A DNA stretch of 64,000 nucleotides from Gamarada debralockiae (taxonomy: Eukaryota; Ascomycota; Leotiomycetes; Helotiales; Hyphodiscaceae). The notes below the pieces were generated by a model. It searched no databases. It had not been told where the DNA came from and saw nothing but the letters and a program-made list of their open reading frames with translations. Location of the stretch: assembly GCA_002803225.1 (NCBI GenBank), contig NXFV01001656.1, positions 1 through 64,000 of the forward strand. Direction: 5' to 3'. Made by a program: the position numbers and the translations under genes. Shown piece after piece: positions 36,905 to 48,829 of the stretch. Numbering within the stretch: the first letter of the stretch is position 1; every line of letters starts with the position of its first letter.

Positions 36905-38439
36905 CTAAAACTTCAACGAAGGGGACGTCTTAGGCAACCTCATCCCGTCATCCTCCCTCTCAGCGGTCCACCACCACTTCTCCGCCGTAAACATAGCCTT
37001 CGCCGCCTTATCCACATTCATACTATTGCCCCCAAACTCCATACCGCCTGGCCTATCCCTCATAAAATCAAAGTTCCGCCCTTCCCCCTCTCCCACAGCC
37101 TCACCACTAACTACAAACGGCTTTCTCCCTCCCCCACCCCCTCCCCTCTCCTTAGGCACTACCCAACTCTGGCCACCCCGATCCGACTTCCACCGCATAA
37201 CCTTAATCCCAATCCCCGTATCCACACAATCCCTAATATACTCCAAACTCGGCAGTATCCTACTCCTCAATCCGCAATGGCTATGGTTTTTATCTATCTG
37301 ATAACTTGGACATTGGCGTAGCAAACCGATTATATTTTCTATGTCTCCCGTGTAGGCTTCGGGCCAGATGTAATCGGAGTCTTCGGGGGAGGCGGCTTGG
37401 AAGGGGATTAGAGAGAGGAGGCTTTTCTTGGTGAGGAATTTTATCATTTCGCCTAGTTGGAAGGAATCGCAGGCGGGGGAGGAGTCGTAGCCTAATGTGC
37501 ATTGGCGGGTGCGGGAGGTGTAGAGGGAGAGGAAATGGGTTTGCACTGAGGCTATGGTGCGGAGGATACAGGCGCGGCGGTGGGCGAGTTCAGCTTGAGG
37601 AGTGTTAGATCTGATTCATCTTGGATTGAGGCAAGAGCTAGGAGCATACTTTCTAGTCCATCAGGAAGATCCCACCACGCAGTCGTGAAACTAGGGCTCT
37701 CTTCGTACCCAACCCAGCGAGACGACCCTCGAAGTATCAACTCCTTCGTAGCAGATGCCAGTCGCGCAGCCTGGTTCGTATGATAGAAAATCAAGATCTT
37801 CTGCCTCAAAATCTCCTCCGTACTCTTATCCACCGTCAGCGGATACTTGAAATTCGAGAACGTCCCTGTCACATAGCGCTGTACAGGAGCCAAGCAGTCA
37901 AATCTGTCCGCCAGGATAACAAGGACTGCTAGGTATGTCATCGTGATCGGCTTGGTAAGATGCTCGGCACCATGTATGATCCGCAGCATATCTCGAAAGA
38001 CATGTTCTCTGCCCATAGTCCTAGTAGCATCATCCTCATCCACGATCTTGATCCTAGGCAATCTATCCGCCTCGATTTCCGAGGGCTTGAGATTGGATTC
38101 TGCGAGCTTCATAAATGTATCCTTTATAGCTCTGCCCTCGCCAAATACGCCTGACCCCAGAAGATGTGTGAAGTATTTGGACACCTTCTTCAGCGTCTCT
38201 AGCCGGACTCGATAGAAGATTCGGGCTGGAGGTATAGGTGTTTTGGACGCTCGCAACCTCTGGATGACATCGCTAGGAATCGACTTCGTGCACGCATTTG
38301 TATTTTCGAAAGTCACGTCTAGGATTACATCTCCAGTAGCCCTGATCTCTATGACCTTATGTACAGTATCATCTATGCGTATGGGAGCTGTAGTCTCTGT
38401 GATGACTGTGGGCTTGGTGGTGGCGGTGGCCGGAGGCAT
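36905..38439 (-). CDS. BTB/POZ-like domain protein
   Basis: Exons 38439-37650 and 37593-36905 give 492 residues. The 56-base intron (GTATGC, TCTAAC, CAAG) joins WWDLPDGLE to TELAHRRACILRTIASVQ and explains the frame change. The N-terminal half (about 30-230) has the order of a divergent BTB domain: GDVILDVTFE, a YFTHLLGSGVFGE block and ALRIIHGAEHL-like text followed by LAVLVILADRFDCLAPVQRYV, the usual helix after the BTB fold. The C-terminal half is seen in many fungal BTB proteins of unknown role. These usually pair with other proteins, sometimes as ubiquitin-ligase adaptors; that is family knowledge only. Upstream frame is open to 38466 but has no ATG. Confidence 0.75.
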
Positions 38440-40939
38440 TGGGACGATCTTTTTTGTGAGGAACAACGCTACAGGCAGTCAATGAGCTTGAAATATACAT
38501 TGAATCCGTCTCTGCGTGTGTGAGATATATCGACTGAGAGGCAACTTCGTCTGCTTCCAGCACTGTGTCTTCGAGTCTTCGATTCTGCGGGGATGTTTGG
38601 CTCGCTGGATTTTAGGACTTTGGAAGCGATTTGGGAAGCAACATCAGGATATTTCTTTACGGATACGGCCACGCCATTTCTCGACCTCTGGAAAATAAAT
38701 GGGAGGCGAAGTTTCCTGAGAAGATGCTTTTGGAAGAGCTAGGAACATTGAAGAGTTGCTTTCCTCATCTTGAGGCTTGATGACTAAGACAGCAGGGATC
38801 CACCCACGTCCAGTCGCTCCACGCCTCACACGGGACACGACGCTTCACTACCTTCATTGAACACTTCTGATCGATTTCCAACTAGATACTTTATTGTTGA
38901 AATGAACGCAAATGTCTTAATGCTCGATATCCTACATGCTTGCTGAGTTCAGAAGCATTACCCTGAGTTTGGAGGTACTAAGCCGTTCTGTACCTTTTTG
39001 CCCTTTTGTCTCATCAATCTCTTCCACGACTTTAGAAGTGCTGAAGCAGTGGTAGTCTCCTGCTGGCAGGACAAGTTGCCTGACTGGACGTGTTTGAAAG
39101 GTCCTGTTTCTGCCATACCACGTTGATTTGGATACAAGATATCAAGCGCTCAATTCGTTTCAGCGATGAAGGAGCCTCAACGTGTACTGCAGGACCAATA
39201 GGTATGGGTCTATCACACTTTCTCAACGATTGCAGCCCAGATACTCTTCGCACCTTAATTATCTATCAAAAGCCCACTCTGCAAATTGTTGAGAAGGATT
39301 GAGCGTTTGACACAGCAGGTATGTGAAGAGATTCAGGGTCTTACTTGCAGGCTGTCCCTAGTCTAAGGTAGCATTGGCCGAGACACTTTCTGACGTGGGG
39401 CTTTGACTTCAACTCCATTGTATCTTTGTCAGTGAGACACTGGCACAATACTTTATAGGACATTGAAAGAAGAACAAAGGGTGTACCGCTTGGTCTGCCT
39501 CAAATGTTTCAGTCTCGCACAAAAATACCCAGAAGCATCAATGCTCTTCTCCGTAAAAGCCTGCTTCTGATATGTATGCTTCTCAAGACCTTGCTCTTAA
39601 GCCAATAAGCTGTCTTGCGGTATCACTCGTTCAAAGTCCCGAAATCCTTAATCTAAGCGGCTTCGGCAATGTTCTAGCCGCCAAATGGAAAATCCCCTTC
39701 TTGAATTACTGAACGACACTGAACGAACTTCTTTAAAGATTCCTGCTCTGGCAAATTTTCTCTCCCTCGAGATATTGATGTCAATAGTAAGGGTCTACCC
39801 TCCTTCAACAATACCATATGTCGGAGCATCTCGGTCTGCACTCCACCTGTTCCTTCTGCTCCAAGTATCTCCCTTGCAAGTTTGCCAACCAAAGTCTCCT
39901 CGACATCTGCCATCTTCCTTGGAAGTCTTCGTCACCCCCTACCTGCAAAGCCTTCCCTTTCGCCATTGCGCATCTTCCCCAAATCTTTCAAAGCTGTTCC
40001 GAGTCGTGAACATCTCCTAGCTGTCACTCTCTTCGCAAGGTTTCGGGGGCCACTTTGTGTGAGGCTCAACTATCGTTTCGCGAGAGCTCTCTTCATACCT
40101 AGAGGTAGCAGACTGGTCAGTAGGTGTCTTGGTAACTGCGAGAGGAGGTTTGCCTTACCTGCTCGAGTGACCACCGCAGCTGCGTGCAAAGCGCGAGAGA
40201 CTTCGACAACCTCCAACTTTGATAATCGAACAGGGCCAGGCATCAAAGGGACCTTCTACTTTGCCCAACTCCCTTCGAGCTCGACGATGGAACTTGTTGC
40301 AACTCGAACAGCATCTTTCGTCTTCCGAAGAGGAGTGGAAAGCAAGCTTGGTCGATAACGATAAGGCCCTGGTGCGAAATTGTTGATGGTTTGGTTCAAA
40401 TCTCACTTCGAAGCGAACGTTACAGCACTCTTCAGTGGAAACCAAGACTTCAGCCTCAGCTTCATTCATCCTTCTTCCATTCATTCAAACAAAGACCAGT
40501 CAACAAGATCTCCAAGCCCTCAATCAGACGGTAAGTCCACTCCTGCCCTGACTACCCCGGAGTCCTTCTTGTGCCAGGCATGGTCAAGAAGGCTTCACCT
40601 TTATCTGCATCTTCCCACATTCTGTACTGACTTCTTTTCAAGACTAGTGGGAATGTTGGCAGAAATTTGTTACCTCCGACGTGCCTCGACATAACACCAA
40701 ACTCTCCACACAACATCTTGCTTCGCCCTCGAGTAGCACTACATAACAAACATACACACTACATCAATTACAAGGAAGCAAGTAGGTACCTCCACTCCTT
40801 AAATATCCCTCTCTCTTACACCCCCTTTACCTCAAAATCTTCACCCAAACACCTTCACCTCAACCTCAACCTCATAACAACACGCCATCCACTCACGATA
40901 TTGTTTCGTGTAGCTGATCTCATTAAGATCACAGGCATC
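38440..40939. other. 2.5-kb intergenic region
   Basis: Upstream region of the BTB-like gene and of the small membrane protein. A 79-codon minus-strand frame at 39674-39913 opens with a fair start context but matches nothing I know. The last 200 bases before 40940 are C/T-rich, as fungal leaders often are. No other feature is supported. Confidence 0.45.
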
Positions 40940-42049
40940 ATGGAACTCTACCTGGCGCTTTTCATGCTCGTCTTCATGCTTGCGCTCTTCTCCAGTAAGT
41001 CCTGCTCATATTCTACTATTCTTGGATGTAAGTAACAGGATCTATCTCAGACCCGCCCGGCGTCGAGGCAGGCTATCTCGTAGCTGCGATACAAACCTCA
41101 ATCGCTTCCACTACTACCTCTGCATCCTCTGCTGTTTCTATCGGCTGTGGCTCTATTCTCGCAGGCTACTTACTTCCACCTTGCACTTCTGCTACGGATA
41201 CTTCCTCCAGCTTCCCCTCCGGTGCTACCATCACTGAACTTCCAAGTGAGTAATATTCGAACACTTCTTCCCAGATTCTGGTCAGATTGATGGGTGCCAT
41301 TTCCGACTTCGACCATGCAGTGGCTGTTTTCGAAGTTTGAGACTTGGAGCACATACTTAACTCTAATCCTTCATGTTTATTGAACAATTGCTAATCCCGA
41401 AATTTTCGCAGTTGGCGGTGCCGATATTGGCACGACTCCTTCTGACCTTTCTGTAAGTCTCATTGATCTATCGATCTCAAATCCATACTAACTATATTGT
41501 AAGGTCTTTAACACCCCTTCCACTTCTGCAACATCTACCACACCAAGCTTCCTCACCGTTACCGCCACTATTCCGGCCGTCATTGTCACTCACACAGTCT
41601 CCTATGCTACCCTGATGACAACCGTCACTGCTGATTGTTTCGATGCTGCCGAAGACGTTATGATCCCTTGCACCACTGTCATTCCGGTTCCTTCATTTAC
41701 CACATCAAGCTCTGTCGCCATTCCAACTGCTGCCAACCCTCTTAAGTCCGTCATTGGCTCAAATATCTTCCAGATTCTCTTCGGCAAGCCGCAACGCCGT
41801 GCCTCTCCTCACAGCATCGACAACCGCATCGTCCGCCGGCTTATGAATGGGTTGTGCACATGGGACAGCATCACATTTGCGCTAGCTGGGATTAATGCCG
41901 TTGCATTTATTCTCATCATCATAAATGCCGGTGTGATGTATATGAATGGAGGAATTATTTCGACCTGGACCCAAGCTGAGGGCTTCTTCTTGCTCATTGC
42001 CTGTGGTTGGTTCCTGATTTGCGGCTTGTCCAACACCGGCCACTGTTAG
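40940..42049 (+). CDS. Small Ser/Thr-rich membrane protein of unknown function
   Basis: Exons 40940-40994, 41051-41245, 41412-41452 and 41504-42049 give 278 residues, including a 41-base exon. Residues 1-18 (MELYLALFMLVFMLALFS) are a strong hydrophobic signal or anchor. Residues about 20-165 are rich in Ser, Thr, Ala and Pro and are likely exposed and O-glycosylated; Cys pairs occur in it. Two hydrophobic helices close the protein at about 220-242 and 255-272. I do not recognise a family; a cell-surface or secretory-pathway membrane location is inferred. Every junction has good GT/AG sites and keeps frame. Confidence 0.75.
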
Positions 42050-42496
42050 GCAGTTATACACAGAAAGACTCATTCATTCAGAGCTTGTGAGCTTTCGAGA
42101 AGGAACTGGGTTTGTTCATTGAGAGGATTTGTTTTCCGGGGGATGGGTTATGATACATTGCGTTCGTTTGTTCAGTCTGTATGAAGGTTTATAAGAACGG
42201 GGTTTCGGCATTCTTGTCTTTCACATAGGATAGAGAACGAATAAATAAATTTGATTTCCGAATCGTTCATGTAAATCAGATGATTGAAATATTCAAAGAT
42301 CCTGTTGTCCAGTGAAGTTTTTCACATAGCGAATCAAAAAGTAAATCGCTGGTAGTATTTGAGCACTCGCAATGACCGAAAGCTTTGAGTGATTATCAAC
42401 TTCTCGCTTCCATTATCCTTTGTATGCTTAACACTAACTAGAGCCCCCAATCAGGAGTCTACCTTTTGCACCCCAAACGCCAAACAGACTTCCACC
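42050..42496. other. Convergent 3' intergenic region
   Basis: About 450 bases between the stop codons of the membrane protein and YSH1. Nothing recognised beyond presumed 3' untranslated regions. Confidence 0.45.
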
Positions 42497-45430
42497 TCAA
42501 GCCCACAACGGAGCAGTAACCTCCACAGCCCTCTCCACAACCGCCCTAACCCTATCCCCAAACACCCTATTCGCGCACTCAACCTCCAAATCATCTAACC
42601 AAACCTTCGCAACCATCTTATCGACCTTAATCTCTACTCCCGGCACCGGGATCCCAATCTTATGCAATCGCTCAATCTCTCGCTTTTGCAGAGCTTCCAA
42701 TTCTCTTTCCTCGTCTTCGGAGCCTTCTTCCTCGTTTTCGGTTCCGGCTTTAATTGCGGATGGAGATGAAGCTGGTAATGCGTTGGTGGGGAGGCGAGGG
42801 GTGGTGATTGGTGCAAGGTTTTCGGCGCCGAATTGCGCTTCGAGGAACATGAAGAGACGCTCGAGACGCTCGGTTGGGGAGAGGTTTGCGTGCGGGTTTT
42901 TGGTGGGGAGGGTGTGGGTGTGGGAGTGTTTGCTAGAGGATTCTGCGAGTTTTCAATTAGCTTGCTGCTTGGGAAGCAAGAAGGGGAGTGGAGACGAACG
43001 CTTCACAGCAGCAGGACTGCTTTCCACCGAGAACAGAACAGCCATGATTGCATCAGCAATGCCATCATTAAGCATATTTCCGTCCCATTCCAGCTCCACC
43101 TCTCCATTGTTGCGATAGCGAACTGTGACACAGCCCATTACCAAATATGCTGTTGTTTGGCTCGGGATCTCTTCATCTGCTTCCTCGGAAGAGCCGTTCA
43201 TATGAGTATCTCCATTCGTTCCATTAGTCTTCTTGCTTTCCGGCAGTTCCTCGATACTGCCAAACGTGCCTTCCAAGGCCCATTTAATCAGATCTATGCC
43301 TGCAGCGCTTAGAGTCATGCGCTGCTTGCAGGTGATAGTGGTAGTCGTCAAGCCAGCATATTCTCTCAAATCCTCCGGTGCCATAAGAGACATCCTAAAG
43401 TCATTCTGCACCAGCACACCTGTGATGAGTTGGCCGTCATCTGAGGCCTGAGGAGGAGGTATTGATGCCAGTTTGCCAACCACCTTGGCGGTTTTGTCTG
43501 CTTTGAAGGGAATTCGGACCTCCTCGCAGTTCTTCGGGCTGAAAACTTTGACCTTCGTTGTTTTGTCGTTGTTGAGGGAGAGGAGTTTCGATTTTAGACG
43601 CATCATGTTGTGCATTTCGCCATGAACGAGGATCTGTAAGGAGTTAAATATATGCTGCGATGTTTGTCTGGAGTACTTACCACCACAGGAGCTGCAACCT
43701 CTTCAATAAACTCTCTGTTCTCCACACCGTCCACATGAGCGGCAAAGGAGTATTCCTGGACGCTACACCTCCTAGGAATCATAACTTTCTCTCCCTCCGC
43801 ACCAGCCGGCGCTCTTCTTGCTCCACCAGTCGTACGGGACATAATAGCTGGGATTTGGTCAGGCTCAGCCATGATCGACTTTGCCATTGTCCCTTCGACG
43901 CTGTAACCAGTGATAATGACTCCATTCTTATCGCTAGGAGCCCAACGCTCCAGCAACTCTCGACTGACTCCATTCTGCATCATACCAGGACTTGCAAGCA
44001 TGACACAGCCTCCGATGTCATCAAATCGATCAAGAGTCTTCAACGATCGAATATATTTGAAGTCCCATGGCCCACCTTTCCCAGCAGTATCTGAGGTGGC
44101 TCCTCCTTCGCTGGCAATTCTCTCACGGGAAAGTCGTTTGATATTGTCGTTCATTGCTCCTACGTATGTCTGATAGACCAGCATACATCTTCGGGCCAAG
44201 TTACTGGCATAGTAGATGGGGATCTTCTGGAATTCGGCATGACGGGCCCAGTACTCTTCTAGAATGAGGAGAAGTTCCTGTGCTCGCCCCAGTGCAAAGA
44301 CAGGCATCAAAACACGGCCTCCTCGATTTATGATACCGGTGATAGATTTCATAAGCTGCTGTTCTCGCTCGAGGCGAGGTACATGTGATGCTATCCCATA
44401 AGTTGATTCTGTGATGAGAAGATCTATCTTCACTCCTTTTGGGACCTCAGCAGAGACCAAATGTCGATCATCCTCTCTCGAATAGTCTCCAGTGAAGAAG
44501 ATCTTCAGCCCAGCAATCTCAATCAAGAACATAGCAGCACCGAGGACATGACCTGCTGGATATGGTGTGATTCGGATGGAGGAGATGGTATGTGTAGTAT
44601 GGTAGTCGATGGCTTCGATCATAGGGAACGTTGATAGGTGATCTGCTTCAGTATAAACTGGAGCAGAAGCTTGTTCCGAAGACCCTCCACCGACTCTGAT
44701 ACTGTCTGATATGAGCCATTTGTAGATGGCTTTTGTTGGATGCGTCATGAAGACTCGGCCTTTGAAGTTCGTCTTCGCCAATACGAAAGGTAGAGAGGCT
44801 GCATGGTCGACATGGAAACTTGGAAGAGTCAGTGAACGGTATTCTACTTCGAGCAATCCGAGCGCCAAAGGAGGAGGGCTTGGGGTCAACTATGTACAAT
44901 AGCGGGTGAAGGTCATTTCCGGAGAATCAAGACATGCATCTGGTGGGCGATAAATGTTTGTATTGATTCTTGTATACATGGATATAATGCAAAAGGGGGT
45001 GAGGAGTTTAACATGTCTCCGCAACAGCCTGAATCGATCCAATAGAGTTTGAAGGAAACCACCAAGTATGCCATAATACTTCCCCGCCGTAACCCAATAC
45101 GAAAACAGTATGTGAAAGATTCTTACTGGCTGATTAAAAGCACATCGACAGTGCTTAAGTCGAAATCATCGTAGAACGGAAGGGCAGCCATCCCCGAATA
45201 TCCGGCATGCATACCAGCATCGAGCTGTAGAGAACATGTTAGCATCTTGCTCCAAATGACCGTTGTATAAGCCAACTTACCATGACCGTTTTCCCTTTGT
45301 ACTGGAGGATGTGACAAGATCTGCCTACTTCGTTGCCTCCTCCAAGACAGACAAACATGAGCTCATCGGAAGGATCAACCGGTTCATCAACTGTAGGCGC
45401 CATTGCTGAGGCTTTGCGTTTGGATGCCAT
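42497..45430 (-). CDS. YSH1: Ysh1/CPSF73 pre-mRNA 3'-end endonuclease
   Basis: Exons 45430-45281, 45224-45127, 44818-43681, 43633-43000 and 42942-42497 give 821 residues. Residues 20-450 are the metallo-beta-lactamase and beta-CASP nuclease. Zinc ligands are visible: HFHVDH at 83-88 (the first His codon is split by an intron), the His in PAGHVLGAAMF, the Asp in FFTGDYSRE, and the C-terminal His of SFAAHVD and LVHGEMHNM. The beta-CASP motif ITESTYG is present. The C-terminal domain is that of the Ysh1 family (ANLSPTERLERLFMFLEAQFGA). The last intron uses a GTTCGT donor and removes a stop. The enzyme cuts pre-mRNA at the poly(A) site in the nucleus within the cleavage and polyadenylation factor. 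It is divergent from TAF4. Confidence 0.95.
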
Positions 45431-45958
45431 GATGACTGCTGAGTTCCTAGAACTTCAAAGGATGAGGGAATCCAACCGTGAGTCTCCAGGTCTTGTCTTT
45501 CGCCAGAATAAGGCGGAAAATCATCTGCAGGGTGACATGCCAAAGGGCAGGAAGGTTCACGCAGCTGGTTACTGGATAATTCGAAGGAAGGACGAAAGAT
45601 GGCCTTGGTGACAATATTTTAATAGTTCTGCTTTGGGGGATGAATGAATTCCAATCTTGGGCGACGCGACGTGAGTGAATAAATTTAAGCTTGACGCCTC
45701 AGGCGTCAAATTCCAAGATTTAGCGACGACGTGACAGACGGAGCCTCTCCAGAAATCATACATATTTCGCCATCACGACAACTCTATCGCGGCATCTCAG
45801 GGCATCTACAGGACGATCATCGAGGAAGGCTTGACTGCGCATCTATCACGATTACAAGGCGCACTTATTGACGCATGGGTCGAGATTTTTGGAGGAAGGC
45901 GGGCGTTGCGCCTGCTTCTTGAACGTTGTGAAGGGAAGGAATTATCGACATAGACATC
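45431..45958. promoter_or_regulatory. Divergent promoter of YSH1 and TAF4 with paired repeats
   Basis: A 528-base gap between opposite start codons of two general expression factors. It contains a perfect palindrome, TTGACGCCT-C-AGGCGTCAA (45691-45709). On either side lie imperfect direct repeats of about 27 bases (45648-45675 and 45710-45735) sharing ATTCCAA and GCGACG..ACGTGA. The repeated TGACG and ACGTGA cores look like bZIP half-sites; the factor is unknown. Confidence 0.6.
45691..45709. repeat. Perfect 19-bp palindrome
   Basis: Arms of nine bases around a single C. The arms contain TGACGCC/GGCGTCA, close to CRE-like half-sites. It is placed about 250 bases upstream of each divergent gene. 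Confidence 0.7.
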
Positions 45959-47925
45959 ATGGCGCAACCACAGCAGCAGTTCCAGATGCCTCCGCGGCCA
46001 TATTCTCCTCCGCAGACCTCACCATCTCCCGCCGCACCGCATCAGTTCACGCTACCTCCGAACAAGCGCCAACGTGTGTCTCCGAATCCGCCCTCGCAAC
46101 CAGGCTCGCCATACGTTCAGTCGCCATACGGAGTGAGTCCCGGCACATCTACTCCCCAGTCCGCGGGCGCATCTCCTCACTTTCAAAATGTTCAACTTCC
46201 ACAAGGTGTCTACAACAATTCACCTTATGCTACGAGTAATGGAAATACTACTCCTTCTCTGAACCTTCCTCAATCGAACAACCACAACCCTCCTCCATAT
46301 CAACTCAACTTCCCCACTTCCAACCAAAACCAAAACCAAAACCAGAACCAGAACCAGAACCAGAACAACCACCAACCCAACTCGAATTACATGATGCCCC
46401 CACAAGGCCCTGGAACGATGGGACCACCTTCGAAGCCGGTCGAGAAGGCGAAGGAGGATGGAATTGACCCGATGGATGTATTGGGCGGTACAGGTATTGA
46501 TCTGCGAGAGGAAGAGCAGTATTCATTTCAGATGTACAACAGATCCTTCAACTCCCAACTCTCTGGATCGCAATCAGGCACCATATCATCTGGCAACAGC
46601 TTCACCCAATTCCCCCCTGGCGACGAGCGGTCTTTCTATGGCGCAGGTCCTGCAAATGCGACGGCGGAAGTCCCGAATACCAAGTCACAAGAGGAGTATC
46701 ACACAAAGGTGGTTGATAAGGCCTGGAATGATGCGGCACATGATCTGGCGGTCTCGAGACAGCGCGAGCTTAATCATCCATTCTTGACAATTGGTCTGGT
46801 TACTCAGAAGATGGACAAGATCGCACGGGAGAACGGACTTTCGTTGAACAGAGATAAGGCCGGTCAAATGGGTACGATGAAGCTACCTTCAGATTTCCCG
46901 TCGCCATCTGTCAACGTTCAGACAGCCATCGGACCGAATGGAGCAATCACTGCCACGAGTGGTAATTTCCTCCCTTACGAGTCTCTACTAGTTGATCAAG
47001 TTGCTCTCATTTCGATTTCAACAAAACACCGACTCCGAGGATTGCTTGAGGATGCGGCGAGACTTGCGAAGGGTCGGCAGACAAATTCTCATGGTGTCGT
47101 TCCCGGAGAATGGGCAGATGTTGCGGCTCCAACTAAGAATACAGGCGGTGTGATCGGTGGTGGTGAAGCAGTCCCACGCAGTGGTTTCGAGAGTGCAGTT
47201 AGCCCGCACTCTAACCCACTCAAGCGTATGTCTCATTCATATATTTCATACCTCTGAGCTAATCTATCACAGGCTCGCTCTCCTCTGCAAACAGAATCCC
47301 AACACCCGTATCGGACGGTGCGAAGACTCCTACTCCCACTGTCAAGTTCAGCAATGAAGTTGTGAGTGCGTTACGTGCACAGGCTATGAAGGAACGCGAC
47401 TTCGAGGAGGAACGACTCCGGAAGCGAAGAAATCGACAGGAAGGAGGTGCCGTATCTCGTGCTGGTTCCGTAATTCCAGGAACACCAGGTTCGATAGCAC
47501 CCGACCCCATGGAGAAAGCACCGACCAAGAAGGAGCAAAAGAAGAAGGCTGAGGCAAAGGTCAACGAAGCTGCCAATCACGCTGCTGCCAACGTCACAAC
47601 TGCACAATTCTTAGGTGGTGGTGGAGGTCTGTTCGGGAAAAAGAAGAAGTACTCGTGGATGACCGGTTCTGCTAGTGGTACTAGCACGCCGGCGAAGATC
47701 ATGACACAGGGCTTACCGGGAACGCCTTCTGGACAGGTGGTGAATGCAGGACGGGAGAGACTTACGAATGAGGGAGTCAGAAGACTGGGAACGTGGAGAG
47801 AGGACAAGGAAAAGGGCATGGGCATTCAGATTCGGGATTGGATCACTGTCCTCGAGGAGGATGGTCGGGAGAAGAGAGCTCTTCAGCGTGCCTATGCTAT
47901 GCTGGACGACTCGCAACCAAAATGA
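45959..47925 (+). CDS. TAF4: TFIID subunit TAF4
   Basis: Exons 45959-47225 and 47273-47925 give 639 residues. The first 200 residues are low-complexity, Gln/Pro/Asn-rich, with a (Asn-Gln)7 run encoded by a six-base microsatellite (46322-46363). A conserved region around 275-370 (ELNHPFLTIGLVTQKM; LPYESLLVDQVALISISTKHRLRGLLEDAARLAKGR) carries the histone-fold-like TAF4 homology. The C-terminus has SWMTG and ends in GIQIRDWITVLEEDGREKRALQRAYAML, typical of fungal TAF4. TAF4 pairs with TAF12 in TFIID and supports RNA polymerase II start. The intron joins NPLK to RSLSSANR in frame. Confidence 0.9.
46322..46363 (+). repeat. Six-base microsatellite encoding (Asn-Gln)7
   Basis: Repeats of AACCAA and AACCAG inside TAF4. 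Such runs vary in length between strains. Confidence 0.85.
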
Positions 47926-48829
47926 GGTTGGACTTTCGGTCAGTGGTGGCTTGGCTCTACTGTGTATTCTGAGATTCATAATGTGGCTGGCGTTGCATGG
48001 CGCGGAGTTCAATCGTCCCGGTGAGGAGGATTTTGACCTCATAGCGGAGACACCTACCCTACACATTGTATTCCTGCATAGTCCGTCATCATAGACTTTA
48101 TCAATGGAATCGAATCTGATGACAACAATTGGTTCTCGTCCGAGGAGTGCAGAGCGCTTTCTTGTGATAGCATTTCTCGTGCTTGAGATTTCAAATACCT
48201 TTGATGTTGATGTGTGAGGGTTTCATTCGCGGCCTGTTTACCAAGACGAAAATGCCTTCCACTAAATGCCACCTCGGTGCTCAGCCTTGCATGAGTAGCC
48301 TCATAAACGATACCTCACACGATAATTAACATATCGATTACGAGCTTTTGAAGGAGTTTTATCGAGAAATCAACCTGAATTCGCTCTTTCTGGAATGCTT
48401 TGACCAATGAAATGTTCATCACATGGAATATCAACTTTGACCCGTCAAAATGTGGCGGGATGTCATTGCTGGTAAGGATTATCAGCATCCCGATGCCTCT
48501 ATCCTCATCCGACAATTAGCATAAAACCTTAACGGGTGAAACCGCGTGAGTTATAGTACCTTCCAGATCCAAGAATAATTCATACATGTACTCCGCATTC
48601 CCTAGATTTCAAATACTGGCATTCACTCTCTTCTGCTGCATCTCTAACTTGCTGTCTTTCTTTTCTTTTTGCTTATTTCAGAGGAAGTAGCGGTGTCATC
48701 ATCCAACGTCACGCTCTAAATTCGGATCGTGAAATACCCGAGAGACATCGGTGGCGGCTTTTTCTTTGACCGCTTCTCTACCCATATATTTTGCTCGAAA
48801 TCAATTGTGTCGGAGTAGAAGAGGATAAG
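47926..48829. other. Intergenic region between TAF4 and the NRAMP gene
   Basis: About 900 bases, A/T-rich, with the TAF4 3' region and the transporter promoter. Nothing further is supported. Confidence 0.45.

Noticed and set aside
39674..39913. 79-codon minus-strand ORF with a fair ATG context
   Set aside because: Overlapping plus-strand frames are equally long and nothing is recognised; not enough for a gene call.
40380..40420. GGTTCAAATC string resembling a tRNA T-arm
   Set aside because: No matching acceptor stem, D-arm or anticodon arm around it.
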